DNA of 6,397 bases, taken from the NCBI GenBank assembly GCA_036825655.1, contig DAISXU010000124.1:1-6397 (forward strand), read 5' to 3'. The notes beneath the pieces are model-generated. The model was not told where the DNA came from. It did no database searches and worked only from the letters and a program-made list of their open reading frames with translations. The translations under genes were made by a program, and so were the position numbers. The first letter of the stretch is position 1, and each line of letters starts with the position of its first letter. Shown here piece after piece: positions 1 through 6,397 of the stretch. Origin of the DNA: JALQTD01 sp036825655. Lineage in GTDB: Bacteria > Bacteroidota > Bacteroidia > Flavobacteriales_D > Sanyastnellaceae.

Positions 1-1306
1 GTGGGTACAAGTAATCATTGCCCAGCATTTCATACGCACGCACCCAATTGGAATGCCATGCCTCCTGCTCGGTCATGCATTGGATGAACGCGTGGTGGAG
101 CGGGAAGTCCAACAATCCTGGCAAACAAGAAACATAGCCGTCCTTGTTCTGGGACCCCGCTTGCCAGTAAGCCAGTACCGATGGATTCAAACTCCACTCC
201 TCTCCGCTCATATTGAAGTTCGGATAGGCCGCCATCACCTCGCAACTCCAGCGTGCCATGAATGCCGCATCGGAATAAGGATAGGTGTCCATTCGAATTC
301 CTCCAAGTCCGAGGAACTCGATCCACCAAATCGTGTTTTGGATGAGGTAATCGGCCAACAGGGGTTGGCGTTGATTCAAGTCGGGCATTTCCTTGACAAA
401 CCAACCGTCGGAAAACCCATTCAAGTCGCCCTGCGCGGCATAAGGATCTCGCAGGGTTGTGCGGCGATGCGTCGTGGGCGTGAACTCCGCTTCGTTGTTG
501 ATCCAATCGTGCGTGGGCAAATCTTTCAACCACGGGTGCTCCGATCCGCAGTGATTCATGATCATGTCCATGATTACCTTCATTCCCCGGTCCCGAGCAG
601 CATGGGCAAGTGCCCGATATTCTTCATTGCTCCCAAACCGTGGATCAACTCGGTAGTAATCCGTTGTCGCGTATCCGTGATACGACCACTGTGGCTGGTT
701 GTTTTCCAATACCGGATTGAGCCAAACGGCCGTAAATCCCATGCTATCGAGGTAACCCAAGTGTTGCTGAATCCCTGCCAAATCCCCACCATGCCGGCCG
801 TGATCATTCGAGCGGTCCAATCCTTCCAGCATTCCTTCTACTTCGTCGTTGCTCGGATCTCCATTGGCGAATCGATCCGGCGTGATTAGGCAGATCGCAT
901 CTTCCGGGCCATATCCTTGGATGCCATCGCCACCATCTGCGAATCCTTCCCGAATTTTCAATTCAAATGGCGTCCTTCCCACCGGCTTTGAACGACGGGC
1001 TGAAGGATCGTTCCATTGAATGGCGACGATGCCTGCGGGAGCATCTGCTGCCACATGCAGGTACAGGAATTGATAGTTGGGATTGACCCCGTCGCGTGCA
1101 ATTCGACAGAGTTCAACGCCGGGGTAATCAATGCGCGGTTCCAACGCCCCAATGCCCTTGCCATGGATCATGATCTGAACGGTATCCACAGGCATCCCCA
1201 CCCACCAATTCGGCGGATCAACCCGTTCAACAAACGATTGCGAAAGCCCCAAGGTGACTCCGCTCATCCAATACAAGGCTGCGAGAAAAAGCGATCGAAA
1301 GTTCAT
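1..1306 (-). CDS. Secreted GH13 alpha-amylase family protein, cyclomaltodextrinase/neopullulanase type (C-terminus missing)
   Basis: Likely hydrolyses cyclodextrins, maltodextrins or pullulan in the periplasm. The frame is open from the ATG at 1306 to the left edge: 435 codons of a protein usually about 600 long. Residues 1-22 form a signal peptide without a lipobox cysteine. Residues ~26-118 resemble the cyclomaltodextrinase N-domain (NWWVGM, QIMIHG). The catalytic barrel begins near 135 with the calcium-site-like loop DRFANGDPSND (144-154). GH13 motifs follow in order: DMIMNH (247-252), MPDLN (307-311, the fifth conserved region), GIRMD with nucleophile Asp340, and SGEEW with acid/base Glu369. 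Region IV and domain C lie outside the window. MPDLN is the form known from cyclomaltodextrinase-like intermediates between the neopullulanase (MPKLN) and oligo-1,6-glucosidase (QPDLN) groups. No Shine-Dalgarno is visible. It lies 42 bp downstream of the aldehyde dehydrogenase on the same strand, so co-transcription is plausible. Family is secure; exact substrate is not. Confidence 0.93.
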   Translation of the reverse strand, partial: MNFRSLFLAALYWMSGVTLGLSQSFVERVDPPNWWVGMPVDTVQIMIHGKGIGALEPRIDYPGVELCRIARDGVNPNYQFLYLHVAADAPAGIVAIQWNDPSARRSKPVGRTPFELKIREGFADGGDGIQGYGPEDAICLITPDRFANGDPSNDEVEGMLEGLDRSNDHGRHGGDLAGIQQHLGYLDSMGFTAVWLNPVLENNQPQWSYHGYATTDYYRVDPRFGSNEEYRALAHAARDRGMKVIMDMIMNHCGSEHPWLKDLPTHDWINNEAEFTPTTHRRTTLRDPYAAQGDLNGFSDGWFVKEMPDLNQRQPLLADYLIQNTIWWIEFLGLGGIRMDTYPYSDAAFMARWSCEVMAAYPNFNMSGEEWSLNPSVLAYWQAGSQNKDGYVSCLPGLLDFPLHHAFIQCMTEQEAWHSNWVRAYEMLGNDYLYP

Positions 1307-1348
1307 GTTCCAATGATATGGCACAAAGAAAGCAACAGAAACCGGCAA

Positions 1349-2776
1349 TCAAAGCCAACGCAACAAGCGATCGATCAATTGGGTTTTCCATTTTGCATAT
1401 GGAGGCATCAACAAGGAAGCAGCGCCATCCGAACGCTGCTCATAAACCCCGCGCATGTGCGTGAATTCCTTAAAACCATGTTCGCCATGCCCGGAACCAA
1501 TTCCGCTGTTTCCAAGTCCTCCAAATGGCAGGTGATTGCTGGACACATGAATGACTGAATTATTGATGCTTGCCCCTCCTGACTGCACGGAATCAAGCAC
1601 CTCGCTCACGAACCGATTTCGTTTGCTGTAGATGTACAAAGCAAGGGGAACGGGACGGCTGTTCACGGATTCCACCACTTCTTGTATGTCATCGTACAAA
1701 ATGACCGGCAAGATGGGCCCGAAGACTTCTTCTTCCATGATCTTCGCCTCCACAGGCACCTCCGTCAAAATTGTTGGATGCACAAAGCAACGGCTTGCAT
1801 CGCTCGTACCACCATGCGCTACTTTGGCGCCCTTGGAGACAGCGTCGTCCAGCAAATCCAACAAACGCTGGGCATGCGCATCTTTCACGATGCGCTGGTA
1901 GTCTGGATTTTCGGCTACAATGCCCGGATACAACTCCACCATGGCCGCTTTCAGCGCCTCCACAAACTCAGCTCCCCGGCTACGGGGCACAAAAATGTAA
2001 TCCGGCGCCACGCAAATCTGACCTGCGTTGGACAGCTTCGCCCAGGCAATTTTTTTGGCCGTGGCCTTCATTGACGCCGATTCGTCTACGATCGCCGGCG
2101 ATTTTCCTCCCAATTCGAGTGTAACGCTGCAAGGATGCTGGGCCGCGGCGCGCATGACAATCTTGCCAACCTCAGGAGACCCCGTGAAGTACATGTGATT
2201 GAAGGGCAAGGACAACAAATGCGTGGCCGTCTCGACGCCTCCCTGCACCACCGCCACCTCATTGACCGGAAAAACGGCTGCAACAATTTCGGCCACCACC
2301 TGGGCGGTTTGCCCAGTCAATTCCGATGGTTTGAGCATGACCGTACAGCCCGCGGCTATGGCAGCGACCAATGGACGGAACACCAATTGCATGGGATAAT
2401 TCCACGGAGCAATGATCAACGCCACTCCTTTTGCCTCTTGCCTGATCCACGAAGCTGAACCCAAGAGCGCCAGTCCGCCGGCCACTCGGCGCGGCTTCAT
2501 CCAACGCCTCAACCCTTTTTTTACAGCCTTGATCTCGGATTTGATGACAAAGATTTCCGTCAAGTCCACTTCTTCAGCCGGCTTCCGAAAGTCATCCCAC
2601 ATGGCCTTTTTCAAGTCCACTCGCCGCCTCCAAATCTCCGCATACAAGGACTCAAGTCGCTTGATCCGTTGCTTGGCATTTAGCTTTCGTTGGTCCGCGG
2701 AACGTTCGCGAAGCGCGTCGAAGGCTCGGTTCATCTGCTCAACAGAAGGCGACGATGGCAAAATTGGCTGAATCAT
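1349..2776 (-). CDS. NAD(P)+-dependent aldehyde dehydrogenase, class-3 (ALDH3) type
   Basis: Oxidises an aldehyde to the carboxylic acid using NAD(P)+, probably in the cytosol because no signal peptide is visible. The protein has 475 residues, near the usual ALDH3 length of about 460. Catalytic features are intact: PWNYP with oxyanion Asn126, KPSE with Lys149, the cofactor-loop motif FTGSPEVGK (197-205), LELGGKSP with general base Glu221, GQICVAPDY with nucleophile Cys255, and EEEVFGP with Glu350. The GQICVAPDY context, the short N-terminus and the C-terminal basic/hydrophobic tail after MPPYAKWK point to class 3 (fatty, aromatic or coniferyl aldehyde type) rather than class 1/2. The ATG at 2776 is chosen. 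The frame stays open to a TTG at 2815, but those 13 extra codons would run into the divergent intergenic region and add nothing expected of the family. It is divergent to the methyltransferase gene and ends 42 bp before the GH13 start. The physiological substrate cannot be told. Confidence 0.93.
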   Translation of the reverse strand: MIQPILPSSPSVEQMNRAFDALRERSADQRKLNAKQRIKRLESLYAEIWRRRVDLKKAMWDDFRKPAEEVDLTEIFVIKSEIKAVKKGLRRWMKPRRVAGGLALLGSASWIRQEAKGVALIIAPWNYPMQLVFRPLVAAIAAGCTVMLKPSELTGQTAQVVAEIVAAVFPVNEVAVVQGGVETATHLLSLPFNHMYFTGSPEVGKIVMRAAAQHPCSVTLELGGKSPAIVDESASMKATAKKIAWAKLSNAGQICVAPDYIFVPRSRGAEFVEALKAAMVELYPGIVAENPDYQRIVKDAHAQRLLDLLDDAVSKGAKVAHGGTSDASRCFVHPTILTEVPVEAKIMEEEVFGPILPVILYDDIQEVVESVNSRPVPLALYIYSKRNRFVSEVLDSVQSGGASINNSVIHVSSNHLPFGGLGNSGIGSGHGEHGFKEFTHMRGVYEQRSDGAASLLMPPYAKWKTQLIDRLLRWL

Positions 2777-2845
2777 TGTCAATATTTCTAGTAAACTAAC
2801 ACGTTCTGTGGTCAAATTCCTCTGAAATTTTCAGAAATTCGACGA
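2777..2845. promoter_or_regulatory. Divergent intergenic region, presumed back-to-back promoters
   Basis: This 69-bp AT-rich gap separates the start codons of the leftward aldehyde dehydrogenase and the rightward methyltransferase, so both transcription units probably start here or slightly inside the flanking genes. I could not find a good Bacteroidota promoter (TTG, then TAnnTTTG about 20 bp on) on either strand. The closest on the minus strand is TAGTTTAC, which has poor spacing to an upstream TTTG. Neither start has a Shine-Dalgarno match. The promoter role is inferred from layout, not from a recognised motif. Confidence 0.45.
2821..2835. repeat. Perfect 7-bp inverted repeat, possible operator
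   Basis: TCTGAAA-T-TTTCAGA is a perfect palindrome with one central base, placed 10 bp before the methyltransferase ATG and 44 bp before the aldehyde dehydrogenase ATG. A short direct repeat AAATTC flanks it (2814-2819 and 2835-2840, 21 bp apart). The position between divergent starts suits a dimeric regulator site. No regulator gene is adjacent, and in AT-rich DNA such a palindrome can arise by chance. It lacks a loop long enough for a hairpin terminator. Confidence 0.4.
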
Positions 2846-3454
2846 ATGAATGGCCATTGGGATGAGCGTTATGCCAAAACAGAAGGAGCTTATGGCAGAA
2901 AACCCACCCCCTTCTGGGTCCAAGAATTATCCCGCTGCAAAGGCCATAGCGTTTTACTCCCCTGCGAAGGAGAAGGACGCAATGCACTGTGGGCAGCTCA
3001 GCAAGGCTGGGAGGTGCATGCCGTTGACTCCAGTGCGGTCGGTATGGCCACATGCGATCGATGGTGCAAAGCCGCTGGCGTTGAAGACCACGTTCAAACG
3101 CACATTGAAGATGCCCTGACATTTGAAGGAGATCCCGAGGGCTATGATGTGGTCGGCCTCTTCTACGCGCACATGCCGGCCCCCTTGCGCCGGACGTTTC
3201 ATCAAAAAGCAATCGCCTGGCTAAAACCCGGAGGAAAACTGGTCCTCGAGGGATTCAGCATCGACCAGTTGGGCTTGACATCCGGAGGTCCAAAAAAATC
3301 AGAAATGTTGTTTCAAATGAATCAATTAAAATCCGATTTCAACGAACTTGCCATCGAACACCTCGCACCCAAGCAAACCCACTTGGACGAGGGGCCTTTT
3401 CACCAAGGAAAAGCCGAAATCATTCAATTGGTGGGCACCGCTCCCATTCTTTAA
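2846..3454 (+). CDS. Class I SAM-dependent methyltransferase, small TehB/TPMT-like family
   Basis: Probably transfers a methyl group from S-adenosylmethionine to a small, soft-nucleophile or otherwise unknown acceptor in the cytosol. The 202-residue protein is one Rossmann methyltransferase domain. It begins with WDERYAKTEGAYGRKPTPFW (5-24), the N-terminal signature of TehB- and thiopurine-methyltransferase-like proteins. Motif I is VLLPCEGEGRNALWAA (36-51), with the SAM-ribose acidic residue Asp61 at the end of AVD. An acidic loop EDAL follows (88-91), then a YDVVGLFYAHM strand (100-110) and the late motif LKPGGKLVLEGF (126-137). Motif I reads PCEGEG where most families have LGCGxG, which I recall as a variant seen in Bacteroidota homologues. 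It is the first gene of a three-gene run, ending 16 bp before the dehydrogenase start. No Shine-Dalgarno is visible, and the first in-frame ATG is used. The substrate is unknown, and a role in tellurite or thiopurine metabolism should not be assumed. Confidence 0.85.
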   Translation: MNGHWDERYAKTEGAYGRKPTPFWVQELSRCKGHSVLLPCEGEGRNALWAAQQGWEVHAVDSSAVGMATCDRWCKAAGVEDHVQTHIEDALTFEGDPEGYDVVGLFYAHMPAPLRRTFHQKAIAWLKPGGKLVLEGFSIDQLGLTSGGPKKSEMLFQMNQLKSDFNELAIEHLAPKQTHLDEGPFHQGKAEIIQLVGTAPIL

Positions 3455-3470
3455 TTCCAGATCGAATCGC

Positions 3471-4937
3471 ATGCACCACCCATTGAGTCTTTTGATCGCT
3501 GCGAGCGCCGTTGCCACTTCGCTCGCTTTTCTGTCGCCGCCCTCCTCCCTTCAGGAAACCTTGCACTCATCTTCTGAAATTGACCTATCAGCGCTTCAAA
3601 ACGGGGACAAAGGCGCAGAACTTTACGCCCAATGGTGTGCGAGCTGCCATGGATTGAATGGACGAGATTTCATCCAACGCACCTGGAAACTGGGCAGTCA
3701 ACAAGCGGACATTGAGCGCATCATTCGCAACGGCTACGCTCTTTTGGGAATGCCGGCTTACGGCCAACTATTCTCGCCGGATGAGATCAAAGACCTTTCC
3801 AACTACCTCTTAGCAAAAGCGGGTGAATCGCCCAATTTCAGGGCTTCCCCACCACAGTTGATTCAGGCGAGCGATCTTCAATTGCGTGCAAATGTGATTG
3901 CATCAAACCTGGGCACCCCATGGGGCATGGATTTCTTAAATGACTCAACGTTGTTTTTTACCGAACGAGAAGGAAGGCTTTGGGTGATGAAATCCGGTGT
4001 CAAGCAAGCCATTGCCGGCATTCCCAATGACATTCACGTCAAAGGACAAGGGGGATTGCTGGATGTTATGGTTTGGAACGATAACGCGCAGCCCAGACCC
4101 TGGATTTACCTCACGTACAGCAAAAATCATCCCGACGACATCAAGCTTTCCGCCACTGCCGTGGTACGCGGTGAATTGTTGGTCACCGATGAAGGGTTTA
4201 GCGTGCCGCATTGGGAAACCTTAATGGTCGCAGGGCCTTATGCCAAAACCCACCGACATTATGGAAGCCGGCTGGCCATGGGGCAAGACGGCATGCTGTA
4301 CGTCACATGCGGCGAACGCGGGATGCGCGATGTGCATCCGCAAACCTTAACAACCGCTCCTGGAAAAGTGCACCGCTTGCACCCCGATGGCTCCGTGCCG
4401 AATGACAACCCATTCGTCGATGAACCCGGCGCCATTGCCAGCATCTGGTCATGGGGACATCGCAATCCGCAAGGCATGTTCGTTCATCCTGAGACTGGAG
4501 AGGTTTGGACCCATGAACATGGACCCAAAGGAGGAGACGAAGTCAACATCCTCCGGAAATCGGCCAATTACGGGTGGCCAGAAATCACCTTCGGACGGAA
4601 TTACAGCGGAACCATCATCACACGAGACACGGCCAAAACCGGAATGGAACAACCGTTGCACTATTGGTTGCCTTCCATCGGAGCCTGCGGAATGGACATC
4701 GTTTTGGGCCGCGGATGGCCCCGAAGTTGGCAAAATAATCTGCTCGTCGGATCGCTGAGCTTTGAATACCTCGAACGCGTGGTGATTGACGCGTCCGGGC
4801 GCGTCACCGGCAGGGAACAATTGCTCGATGGCGTTGGACGCGTGCGCGACATCGCTCGGAATTCGAACGGTGACATCTACGTTGCCGTGGAAGGTGCGGG
4901 AACTATTTTTCATTTGGAACCTATCCAAGAGAATTAA
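3471..4937 (+). CDS. Periplasmic cytochrome c-PQQ aldose sugar dehydrogenase fusion
   Basis: Predicted to oxidise aldose sugars to lactones in the periplasm with PQQ, passing electrons to its own haem c. The 488-residue protein starts with a signal peptide (about 1-21, hydrophobic, no lipobox cysteine). A single-haem cytochrome c domain spans about 45-117: CASCH (56-60) binds haem, and Met94 in GMPAYG is the likely axial ligand. A Ser/Pro-containing linker leads to a six-bladed propeller like soluble glucose dehydrogenase and Asd/YliI (about 137-483). Expected active-site blocks are present: KGQGGLLDV (191-199), HYGSRL with His263 matching the catalytic histidine of soluble GDH, GHRNPQG with Arg331, and HEHGPKGGDEVN (348-359). 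The ATG at 3471 is chosen because it begins the signal peptide; the frame opens further upstream (ATG 3348), but only inside the methyltransferase gene. It lies 16 bp after that gene and 3 bp before the DUF3078 gene. No PQQ biosynthesis genes are in the window. The sugar preference is unknown. Confidence 0.9.
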   Translation: MHHPLSLLIAASAVATSLAFLSPPSSLQETLHSSSEIDLSALQNGDKGAELYAQWCASCHGLNGRDFIQRTWKLGSQQADIERIIRNGYALLGMPAYGQLFSPDEIKDLSNYLLAKAGESPNFRASPPQLIQASDLQLRANVIASNLGTPWGMDFLNDSTLFFTEREGRLWVMKSGVKQAIAGIPNDIHVKGQGGLLDVMVWNDNAQPRPWIYLTYSKNHPDDIKLSATAVVRGELLVTDEGFSVPHWETLMVAGPYAKTHRHYGSRLAMGQDGMLYVTCGERGMRDVHPQTLTTAPGKVHRLHPDGSVPNDNPFVDEPGAIASIWSWGHRNPQGMFVHPETGEVWTHEHGPKGGDEVNILRKSANYGWPEITFGRNYSGTIITRDTAKTGMEQPLHYWLPSIGACGMDIVLGRGWPRSWQNNLLVGSLSFEYLERVVIDASGRVTGREQLLDGVGRVRDIARNSNGDIYVAVEGAGTIFHLEPIQEN

Positions 4938-4940
4938 GGC

Positions 4941-5924
4941 ATGGCCCAGAGAAAAACCTTCCTGACCTTGTTGACTTTGGCGCTCGTGATGAGCCATACA
5001 AATGTTCATGCGCAAGCATTGACCCCCAAACTCACCGCAGCCGAGGAGACCGCTTTGCGCAATTCAGCCGCACCTCCGCAAGACACGATCTTATGGTCAA
5101 GCAAAGGCCTGATCAATATTCATTTCAGCCAAGTGCAACTCAGCAATTGGGCAGCCGGAGGCCAGAGCAATCTTTCATTGCTTACCAAACTCGACCAAAA
5201 TTGGAACCTGGACCGCGGTAAATTCGGTTGGGATTCCGAGTTGCATCTCGCCTTTGGATTGCTGCATCGGCCTGAAGACCGTGTATTTCTGAAAACCGAC
5301 GACCGCATCGAATGGTCCACGAAAATCGGATACCGCACCACCATGACTGGATTTATGACCGTCATGGCGCATTTTCGGTCCCAACTCGCCCCCGGATATG
5401 CCATTGAAAATGGCGCACCCAATCGCGCGCTACTCAATTCCAACTGGCTTTCCCCCGGCTATGGTGTCATCGCCGCCGGAATGGACTACAAACACCCCGA
5501 AAAGACCATCAATGTCTTTCTCGCTCCCATCACGTTCAAATCAACATGGGTCATGGATGACAGCCTCTCGCAAGCGGGAGCATTCGGTGTAACACCCGGC
5601 GAGACCAGCCGCTACGAAGTCGGGGGCTACTTGAAGCTCAACGCCAGCTGGAAAATCACAGAGGAAATTGGATACGCCATCCGACTGGACTTGTTTTCAA
5701 ACTTCATGGACAACCCGCAAAACATCGATATTTACAGCGACCATGTCTTGTCCTTGAAAGTGAATTCGTGGCTCACAACCACCATCAGCGCCACGGTCAT
5801 TTATGACGATGACATCGCCCTCACCAAAAACCCCGAAGAGGTGGATGGTGTAATCATCCCCAACATCGGACCGGGCGTTCAATTGAAACAAGTCCTATCG
5901 GTAGGACTGTCGTTGAACATTTAA
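4941..5924 (+). CDS. DUF3078 family outer-membrane protein
   Basis: Function is unknown; it is probably a small outer-membrane beta-barrel. The 327-residue protein has a signal peptide ending near VHAQA (22-26). Next comes a short segment and then the family hallmark FSQVQLSNWAAGGQSNLS (62-79), followed by alternating polar/aromatic strands typical of barrels. Examples are WDSELHLAFGLL, YEVGGYLKLNASWKI and HVLSLKVNSWLTTTISATVIYDDD. The C-terminus QVLSVGLSLNI has the alternating pattern of a last barrel strand, though it lacks a terminal aromatic residue. The family is largely confined to Bacteroidota and was described only as a domain of unknown function. The start lies 3 bp after the dehydrogenase stop, so translational coupling is likely. 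The purine-rich stretch AAGAGAATTAAGG just before the ATG overlaps that stop and may serve as a weak ribosome site. Its placement suggests, but does not show, a link to the periplasmic dehydrogenase, such as substrate entry or anchoring. Confidence 0.88.
   Translation: MAQRKTFLTLLTLALVMSHTNVHAQALTPKLTAAEETALRNSAAPPQDTILWSSKGLINIHFSQVQLSNWAAGGQSNLSLLTKLDQNWNLDRGKFGWDSELHLAFGLLHRPEDRVFLKTDDRIEWSTKIGYRTTMTGFMTVMAHFRSQLAPGYAIENGAPNRALLNSNWLSPGYGVIAAGMDYKHPEKTINVFLAPITFKSTWVMDDSLSQAGAFGVTPGETSRYEVGGYLKLNASWKITEEIGYAIRLDLFSNFMDNPQNIDIYSDHVLSLKVNSWLTTTISATVIYDDDIALTKNPEEVDGVIIPNIGPGVQLKQVLSVGLSLNI
5891..5908 (+). repeat. Stem-loop at the 3' end of the DUF3078 gene
   Basis: AGTCCTA-TCGG-TAGGACT gives a perfect 7-bp stem with a 4-base loop, ending 13 bp before the stop codon. 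No T-run follows (the next bases are GTCGTTGAACA), so it is not a standard intrinsic terminator. It could stabilise the 3' end of the three-gene message, or be a chance result of the repeated Val/Leu/Ser codons of the last beta-strand. Confidence 0.35.
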
Positions 5925-5988
5925 ACGCCTCGCTACGTCCATCCGAATTCATGCCTTAATTTCGCCGGTTCAAAAGACTATCAACACG

Positions 5989-6397
5989 ATGAAAGCATTT
6001 GTTTTTCCTGGACAAGGAGCCCAATTCTCTGGAATGGGCAAGGATCTATTCGACGCTTCCGAAATCGCTCAAGAGCGTTTCCGACAGGCCGACGACATTT
6101 TGGGCTTTTCAATCTCAAGCACCATGTTCTCAGGGAGCGATGAAGATTTGAAACAAACTTCTGTCACACAACCCGCAATCTTTCTGCATTCCGTGATTTT
6201 GGCGGAATTGATGGGAGAACGGTTTGCACCGGATATGGCCGCGGGCCACAGCTTGGGTGAATTTTCTGCCCTCGTCGCCGCAGGTGCCTTGCAGTTTGAA
6301 GATGGATTGAAGCTGGTTTCCGAACGAGCCCAGGCCATGCAGGATGCATGCAACGCCGCTCCATCAACCATGGCCGCCGTGTTGGGCATGGAAGACG
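5989..6397 (+). CDS. fabD: Malonyl-CoA:ACP transacylase FabD (C-terminus missing)
   Basis: Transfers malonyl from CoA to acyl carrier protein, supplying the chain-extender for type II fatty acid synthesis in the cytosol. The window holds 136 codons of a protein normally about 290-310 residues long. The start MKAFVFPGQGAQFSGMG is the classic FabD opening, with the oxyanion-region glutamine in GQGAQ (8-12). TQPAIF (60-65) and the nucleophile elbow GHSLGE (86-91) follow, with catalytic Ser88. SERAQAMQ (111-118) contains Arg113, the expected malonyl-carboxylate binder. The second catalytic histidine lies beyond the edge. The ATG at 5989 is the only sensible start, since an upstream ATG at 5951 stops after two codons. 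The preceding 64-bp gap (5925-5988) has no clear terminator or promoter, so read-through from the operon or a promoter of its own are both possible. No Shine-Dalgarno is visible. Confidence 0.96.
   Translation, partial: MKAFVFPGQGAQFSGMGKDLFDASEIAQERFRQADDILGFSISSTMFSGSDEDLKQTSVTQPAIFLHSVILAELMGERFAPDMAAGHSLGEFSALVAAGALQFEDGLKLVSERAQAMQDACNAAPSTMAAVLGMED

Noticed and set aside
53..889. A 278-codon open frame on the plus strand, opposite the GH13 gene
   Set aside because: The minus strand here encodes a continuous GH13 protein with all expected motifs in order. The plus-strand translation shows no recognisable domain, so it is a shadow of the real gene's codon pattern.
1307..1348. Separate promoter or terminator between the aldehyde dehydrogenase and GH13 genes
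   Set aside because: The 42-bp gap contains no stem with a T-run and no TAnnTTTG element on the minus strand, so nothing specific can be supported.
1016..1558. A 180-codon plus-strand open frame spanning the GH13/aldehyde dehydrogenase junction
   Set aside because: It runs antisense to two well-supported genes across their junction and has no signal peptide, motif or family resemblance.
2777..2815. TTG start at 2815 extending the aldehyde dehydrogenase by 13 residues
   Set aside because: TTG is a rare start, the added residues are not part of the family fold, and the extension would use up most of the divergent control region. The ATG at 2776 fits better.
3348..3470. Upstream ATG extending the dehydrogenase by 41 residues
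   Set aside because: It lies inside the methyltransferase gene and would bury the signal peptide behind a polar segment, whereas the ATG at 3471 places the signal peptide at the N-terminus.
5957..5964. TAATTTCG as a Bacteroidota -7 element for fabD
   Set aside because: It is one mismatch from TAnnTTTG and well placed, but no TTG lies at the expected distance upstream (about 5931-5940). The match is too weak to call.

Overview
The window looks like ordinary chromosomal DNA from a member of the Bacteroidota. The main pointer is a DUF3078-type outer-membrane protein with the 'QLSNWAAGGQ' signature, a family typical of that phylum. Supporting this, the gene starts lack convincing Shine-Dalgarno sequences, and the GH13 enzyme has the cyclomaltodextrinase N-domain architecture common in the phylum. 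By eye, base composition is about 50% G+C and even throughout. I see no mobile element, RNA gene, CRISPR array or sign of transfer. Taxonomy below phylum cannot be settled from the sequence.

Layout, left to right. Minus strand: a secreted GH13 alpha-glucan hydrolase of the cyclomaltodextrinase/neopullulanase type (1-1306; its C-terminal part is beyond the left edge). Upstream of it in transcription is a class-3 (fatty/aromatic type) aldehyde dehydrogenase (1349-2776), only 42 bp away. A 69-bp divergent intergenic region (2777-2845) carries a perfect 7-bp inverted repeat. Plus strand: a tight three-gene run of a small SAM-dependent methyltransferase (2846-3454), a periplasmic cytochrome c fused to a PQQ-type sugar dehydrogenase (3471-4937), and the DUF3078 outer-membrane protein (4941-5924). 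The gaps in this run are 16 and 3 bp. After a 64-bp gap comes the 5' part of fabD, malonyl-CoA:ACP transacylase (5989 to the right edge).

How the genes may work together. The GH13 enzyme would release glucose or short maltodextrins in the periplasm. The cytochrome-PQQ dehydrogenase would oxidise aldose sugars there and pass electrons to its own haem. The aldehyde dehydrogenase is cytosolic and its substrate is unknown. These roles are compatible, but a single shared pathway is inference only. fabD is a housekeeping gene and probably a separate transcription unit.

I did not find a clearly new system. The items most worth a second look are the close coupling of a fused cytochrome-PQQ dehydrogenase to a DUF3078 barrel, and the palindrome between the two divergent transcription units.
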